Shown here in pieces: positions 6,400 through 8,586 of a stretch of DNA of 8,586 bases. How positions within the stretch are numbered: position 1 is the stretch's first letter; every line of letters starts with the position of its first letter. A program made the position numbers and the translations under genes. Below the pieces are notes generated by a model. It searched no databases and was not told where the DNA came from. It saw nothing but the letters and a program-made list of their open reading frames with translations. Origin of the DNA: Bacteroidota bacterium (lineage in GTDB: Bacteria; Bacteroidota; Bacteroidia; Chitinophagales; Chitinophagaceae); contig JAFDXS010000070.1 in the NCBI GenBank assembly GCA_018267795.1, positions 1-8,586 of the forward strand, given 5' to 3'.

Positions 6400-6410
6400 T
6401 TTTAAAATGA

Positions 6411-6433
6411 GCTTTTGGGCACTGCCCGCAAGC
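6411..6433 (+). repeat. Small hairpin in the atpF-atpH spacer
   Basis: The arms GCTTTTGGGC (6411-6420) and GCCCGCAAGC (6424-6433) pair at 9 of 10 positions, counting one U-G pair, around a 3-nt ACT loop. No T-run follows, so it is not a terminator. It also lies within a 13-codon ATG frame (6407-6448) that ends 3 bases before the atpH ATG and has no independent support as a gene. A role in coupling or slowing atpH translation is possible but unproven. Confidence 0.35.
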
Positions 6434-6451
6434 CTGAAACAATATTAATAC

Positions 6452-7012
6452 ATGCAAAATCCACGTCTTGCGTCCCGTTATGCAAAATCGCTCTTCGATC
6501 TGGCTACCGAAAGGAACAGCCTCGAAGATACGCTGAAGGATATGCAACTGCTGATAAGTATCTGCAGCCACAACAGCGATTTCGTAAATATGTTGCGCAG
6601 CCCGGTTATTAAGGCAGATAAGAAGATACAGATTGTAGAAGCTATTCTTAAAGGACAGATACACACCGTTACACAGGCATTTGTAAATCTGCTGGTAAAC
6701 AAAGGTCGTGAAATGAATCTGCCTGAAATAGCTCATGCATTTGTAGCACAGTACAAGGAAATGAAGAAGATAAAAACAGTGAAGCTTACCACAGCATCAC
6801 CTGTTAATGAAAGTGTGAAGGTTTCTATCCTTGCTAAAATAGCCGCTAACCTCCAGGGCAGCACTGTAGAATTAGCTACAGCTGTAAACCCTGACCTGAT
6901 AGGCGGTTTTGTACTGGAAATGGAAGATAAATTATTTGATGCCAGTGTGCGTCGTGAGCTAAGCAATATCAAGGCTAAGCTTATTGACTACTCTTACGTA
7001 TCACAACTGTAA
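6452..7012 (+). CDS. atpH: F1Fo ATP synthase subunit delta (OSCP-like)
   Basis: Sits on top of F1 and ties the alpha subunits to the b stalk. It has 186 residues against 177 in E. coli. The N-terminal helical domain starts with the hallmark RYAKSLFDLATE (9-20) and continues through FVNMLRSPVI (44-53) and the conserved FVNLLVNKGRE (77-87). The C-terminal domain ends with the family signature NPDLIGGFVLEMEDKLFDAS (145-164), then VRRELSNIKAKL. The ATG at 6452 gives the standard N-terminus. Two TAA stops follow in tandem (7010-7015). The leader is AT-rich without a Shine-Dalgarno sequence. Position between b and alpha is the usual bacterial order. Confidence 0.96.
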   Translation: MQNPRLASRYAKSLFDLATERNSLEDTLKDMQLLISICSHNSDFVNMLRSPVIKADKKIQIVEAILKGQIHTVTQAFVNLLVNKGREMNLPEIAHAFVAQYKEMKKIKTVKLTTASPVNESVKVSILAKIAANLQGSTVELATAVNPDLIGGFVLEMEDKLFDASVRRELSNIKAKLIDYSYVSQL

Positions 7013-7027
7013 TAAAATTTTTGAAAC

Positions 7028-7041
7028 GTTTTTTAAAAAAC
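7028..7041. repeat. AT-rich perfect palindrome in the atpH-atpA spacer
   Basis: GTTTTTTAAAAAAC is a perfect 14-bp palindrome lying 10 bases before the atpA ATG, in a 39-base AT-rich spacer. It could be a weak RNA hairpin or a bent A-tract, but low sequence complexity makes chance likely. No function is assigned. Confidence 0.3.
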
Positions 7042-7051
7042 AATATAGATC

Positions 7052-8586
7052 ATGGTTGAGATTAAACCGGATGAAATATCGGCGATATTGCGCCAACAGT
7101 TAAGCGGCTTTGATGGTGCTGCTAATCTGGAAGAAGTTGGTACCGTACTGCAGATAGGTGATGGTATCGCTCGTATTTATGGTTTGAACGGTGTACGTTC
7201 AGGTGAACTGGTAGAATTTGAAAATGGCACCAAAGCTATCGCATTGAACCTTGAAGAAGATAACGTAGGTGTGGTGTTGATGGGTGAAAGCGGCCAGATC
7301 AAAGAGGGTGATAAAGTAAGCCGTACCGGTAAAATTGCCTCTATTAACGTAGGTGAAGGCATGATTGGCCGTGTTATTAATACACTGGGCGAACCAATAG
7401 ATGGCCGTGGCCCGCTGAAAGGTGAACTGTATGAAATGCCGCTGGAACGTAAAGCTCCGGGTGTTGTATTCCGTGAGCCGGTAAAGGAACCACTGCAAAC
7501 AGGTATCAAAGCGATAGATGCGATGATTCCTATAGGTCGTGGACAGCGTGAGTTGGTAATCGGTGACCGTCAGACTGGTAAAACAGCTATCTGTATCGAT
7601 ACCATCATCAATCAGAAAGAATTTTATGATGCAGGCAAGCCTGTATATTGTATATATGTAGCTATTGGTCAGAAAGCTTCTACTATCGCTGGTGTTATGA
7701 AAACACTGGAAGATAATGGCGCTATGGCTTATACTACTATCGTTGCCGCTTCTGCAGCAGATCCTGCTCCTCAGCAGTTCTTCGCTCCATTTGCTGGTGC
7801 CGCTATAGGTGAGTTCTTCCGCGACACCGGCCGTCCTGCTCTGATCATTTATGATGATCTTTCTAAGCAGGCTGTGGCTTACCGCGAGGTATCTCTGTTA
7901 CTTCGTCGTCCTCCTGGTCGTGAAGCTTATCCTGGTGACGTATTCTATCTGCATAGCCGCTTACTCGAGCGTGCCGCTAAGGTTATCAGCAATGATGCCG
8001 TAGCCAGCAAAATGAATGACCTTCCTGAAAGCATCCGTCACATGGTGAAAGGTGGTGGTTCTCTTACTGCCCTTCCTATCATCGAAACTCAGGCCGGTGA
8101 CGTATCTGCATATATCCCAACGAACGTGATCTCGATCACCGATGGTCAGATATTCCTTGAGTCAAACCTCTTCAACGCAGGTATCCGTCCGGCTATCAAC
8201 GTAGGTATCTCTGTAAGCCGTGTGGGTGGTAACGCGCAGATCAAATCAATGAAGAAAGTATCAGGTACATTGAAGCTTGATCAGGCTCAGTACCGCGAAA
8301 TGGAAGCTTTCTCTAAGTTTGGTGGTGACCTTGATGCTGCTACTAAGATTATTCTTGATAAAGGTGCCCGCAACGTGGAAGTGCTGAAACAAGCTCAGTA
8401 CAGTCCATTCAGCGTGGAAAAACAAGTTGCGATCATTTACCTCGGTACACAAAACCTGATGCGTAAAGTGCCTGTTAAGAACATCAAAGCTTTTGAAGAA
8501 GCGTTCCTGCAGCAGATGGAAATGAAGCTGCCTGATGTGCTTGCCGAGTTCAAGAAAGGTAACTTACCTGAAATAGGCATCGAGAA
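7052..8586 (+). CDS. atpA: F1Fo ATP synthase subunit alpha, C-terminus cut off by window edge
   Basis: Non-catalytic nucleotide-binding subunit of the F1 head, alternating with beta. My translation gives 511 complete codons, open to the window end. The family is usually about 500-530 residues, so only a short tail should be missing. The N-terminal beta-barrel domain includes VGTVLQIGDGIARIYGL (29-45). The nucleotide-binding domain has Walker A GDRQTGKT (171-178), the Walker B region ALIIYDDLSKQAVAYR (263-278), the LRRPPGREAYPGDVFYLHSR segment (284-303) and ALPIIETQAGDVSAYIPTN (340-358). The Arg finger lies in SVSRVGG (387-393, Arg390). The C-terminal helical domain follows. GDRQTGKT rather than the GGAGVGKT of beta identifies this as alpha. 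The ATG at 7052 gives the expected N-terminus (IKPDEIS). It is 39 bases after atpH; atpG is expected next. Confidence 0.98.
   Translation, partial: MVEIKPDEISAILRQQLSGFDGAANLEEVGTVLQIGDGIARIYGLNGVRSGELVEFENGTKAIALNLEEDNVGVVLMGESGQIKEGDKVSRTGKIASINVGEGMIGRVINTLGEPIDGRGPLKGELYEMPLERKAPGVVFREPVKEPLQTGIKAIDAMIPIGRGQRELVIGDRQTGKTAICIDTIINQKEFYDAGKPVYCIYVAIGQKASTIAGVMKTLEDNGAMAYTTIVAASAADPAPQQFFAPFAGAAIGEFFRDTGRPALIIYDDLSKQAVAYREVSLLLRRPPGREAYPGDVFYLHSRLLERAAKVISNDAVASKMNDLPESIRHMVKGGGSLTALPIIETQAGDVSAYIPTNVISITDGQIFLESNLFNAGIRPAINVGISVSRVGGNAQIKSMKKVSGTLKLDQAQYREMEAFSKFGGDLDAATKIILDKGARNVEVLKQAQYSPFSVEKQVAIIYLGTQNLMRKVPVKNIKAFEEAFLQQMEMKLPDVLAEFKKGNLPEIGIE

Noticed and set aside
1..8586. Mobile element, CRISPR array, defence island, tRNA or rRNA
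   Set aside because: All long frames are housekeeping or membrane genes with intact ends, no direct-repeat arrays or transposase motifs were seen, and no cloverleaf-like segment was found in the intergenic gaps.

Overview
The window looks like an ordinary housekeeping segment of a Bacteroidota chromosome, most likely from the Chitinophagia or a close relative. Three things point there. The atp genes run B-E-F-H-A, with a long secreted N-terminal extension on subunit a. The three promoters that can be recognised carry the Bacteroidota -7 element TAnnTTTG (TATTTTTG twice, TATCTTTG once). Start codons sit in AT-rich leaders without a good Shine-Dalgarno sequence. Phylum placement is confident; anything finer is inference.

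Layout. Minus strand, positions 1-4150: a 3'-truncated glycine-cleavage T-protein gene (gcvT, 1-991), then ATP-dependent phosphoenolpyruvate carboxykinase (pckA, 1133-2746) with its own promoter and a clear rho-independent terminator, then a polytopic membrane protein of the GT87/DUF2029 glycosyltransferase type (2876-4150). Positions 4151-4385 form a divergent intergenic region holding the promoter of the atp operon. Plus strand, 4386 to the window end: atpB (a), atpE (c), atpF (b), atpH (delta) and atpA (alpha, cut off by the window edge). No atpI or atpZ precedes atpB. atpG is expected just past the end; atpD and atpC are not visible and in this phylum often lie elsewhere.

How the genes work together. 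The atp genes encode the Fo sector (a, c, b), the peripheral-stalk delta subunit and the catalytic-head alpha subunit of one F1Fo ATP synthase. Sequence features favour proton coupling. gcvT (one-carbon metabolism) and pckA (gluconeogenesis) are metabolic neighbours that appear to be separately transcribed. The GT87-like gene has no visible functional link to either side.

No defence system, mobile element, CRISPR array, tRNA or rRNA was seen, and I do not see a new biological system here. The observations most worth a second look are small: a 23-bp near-palindrome abutting the pckA -7 box, two RNA-foldable inverted repeats just after atpE inside the operon, and a reciprocal His/Glu exchange at the proton-path positions of subunit a.
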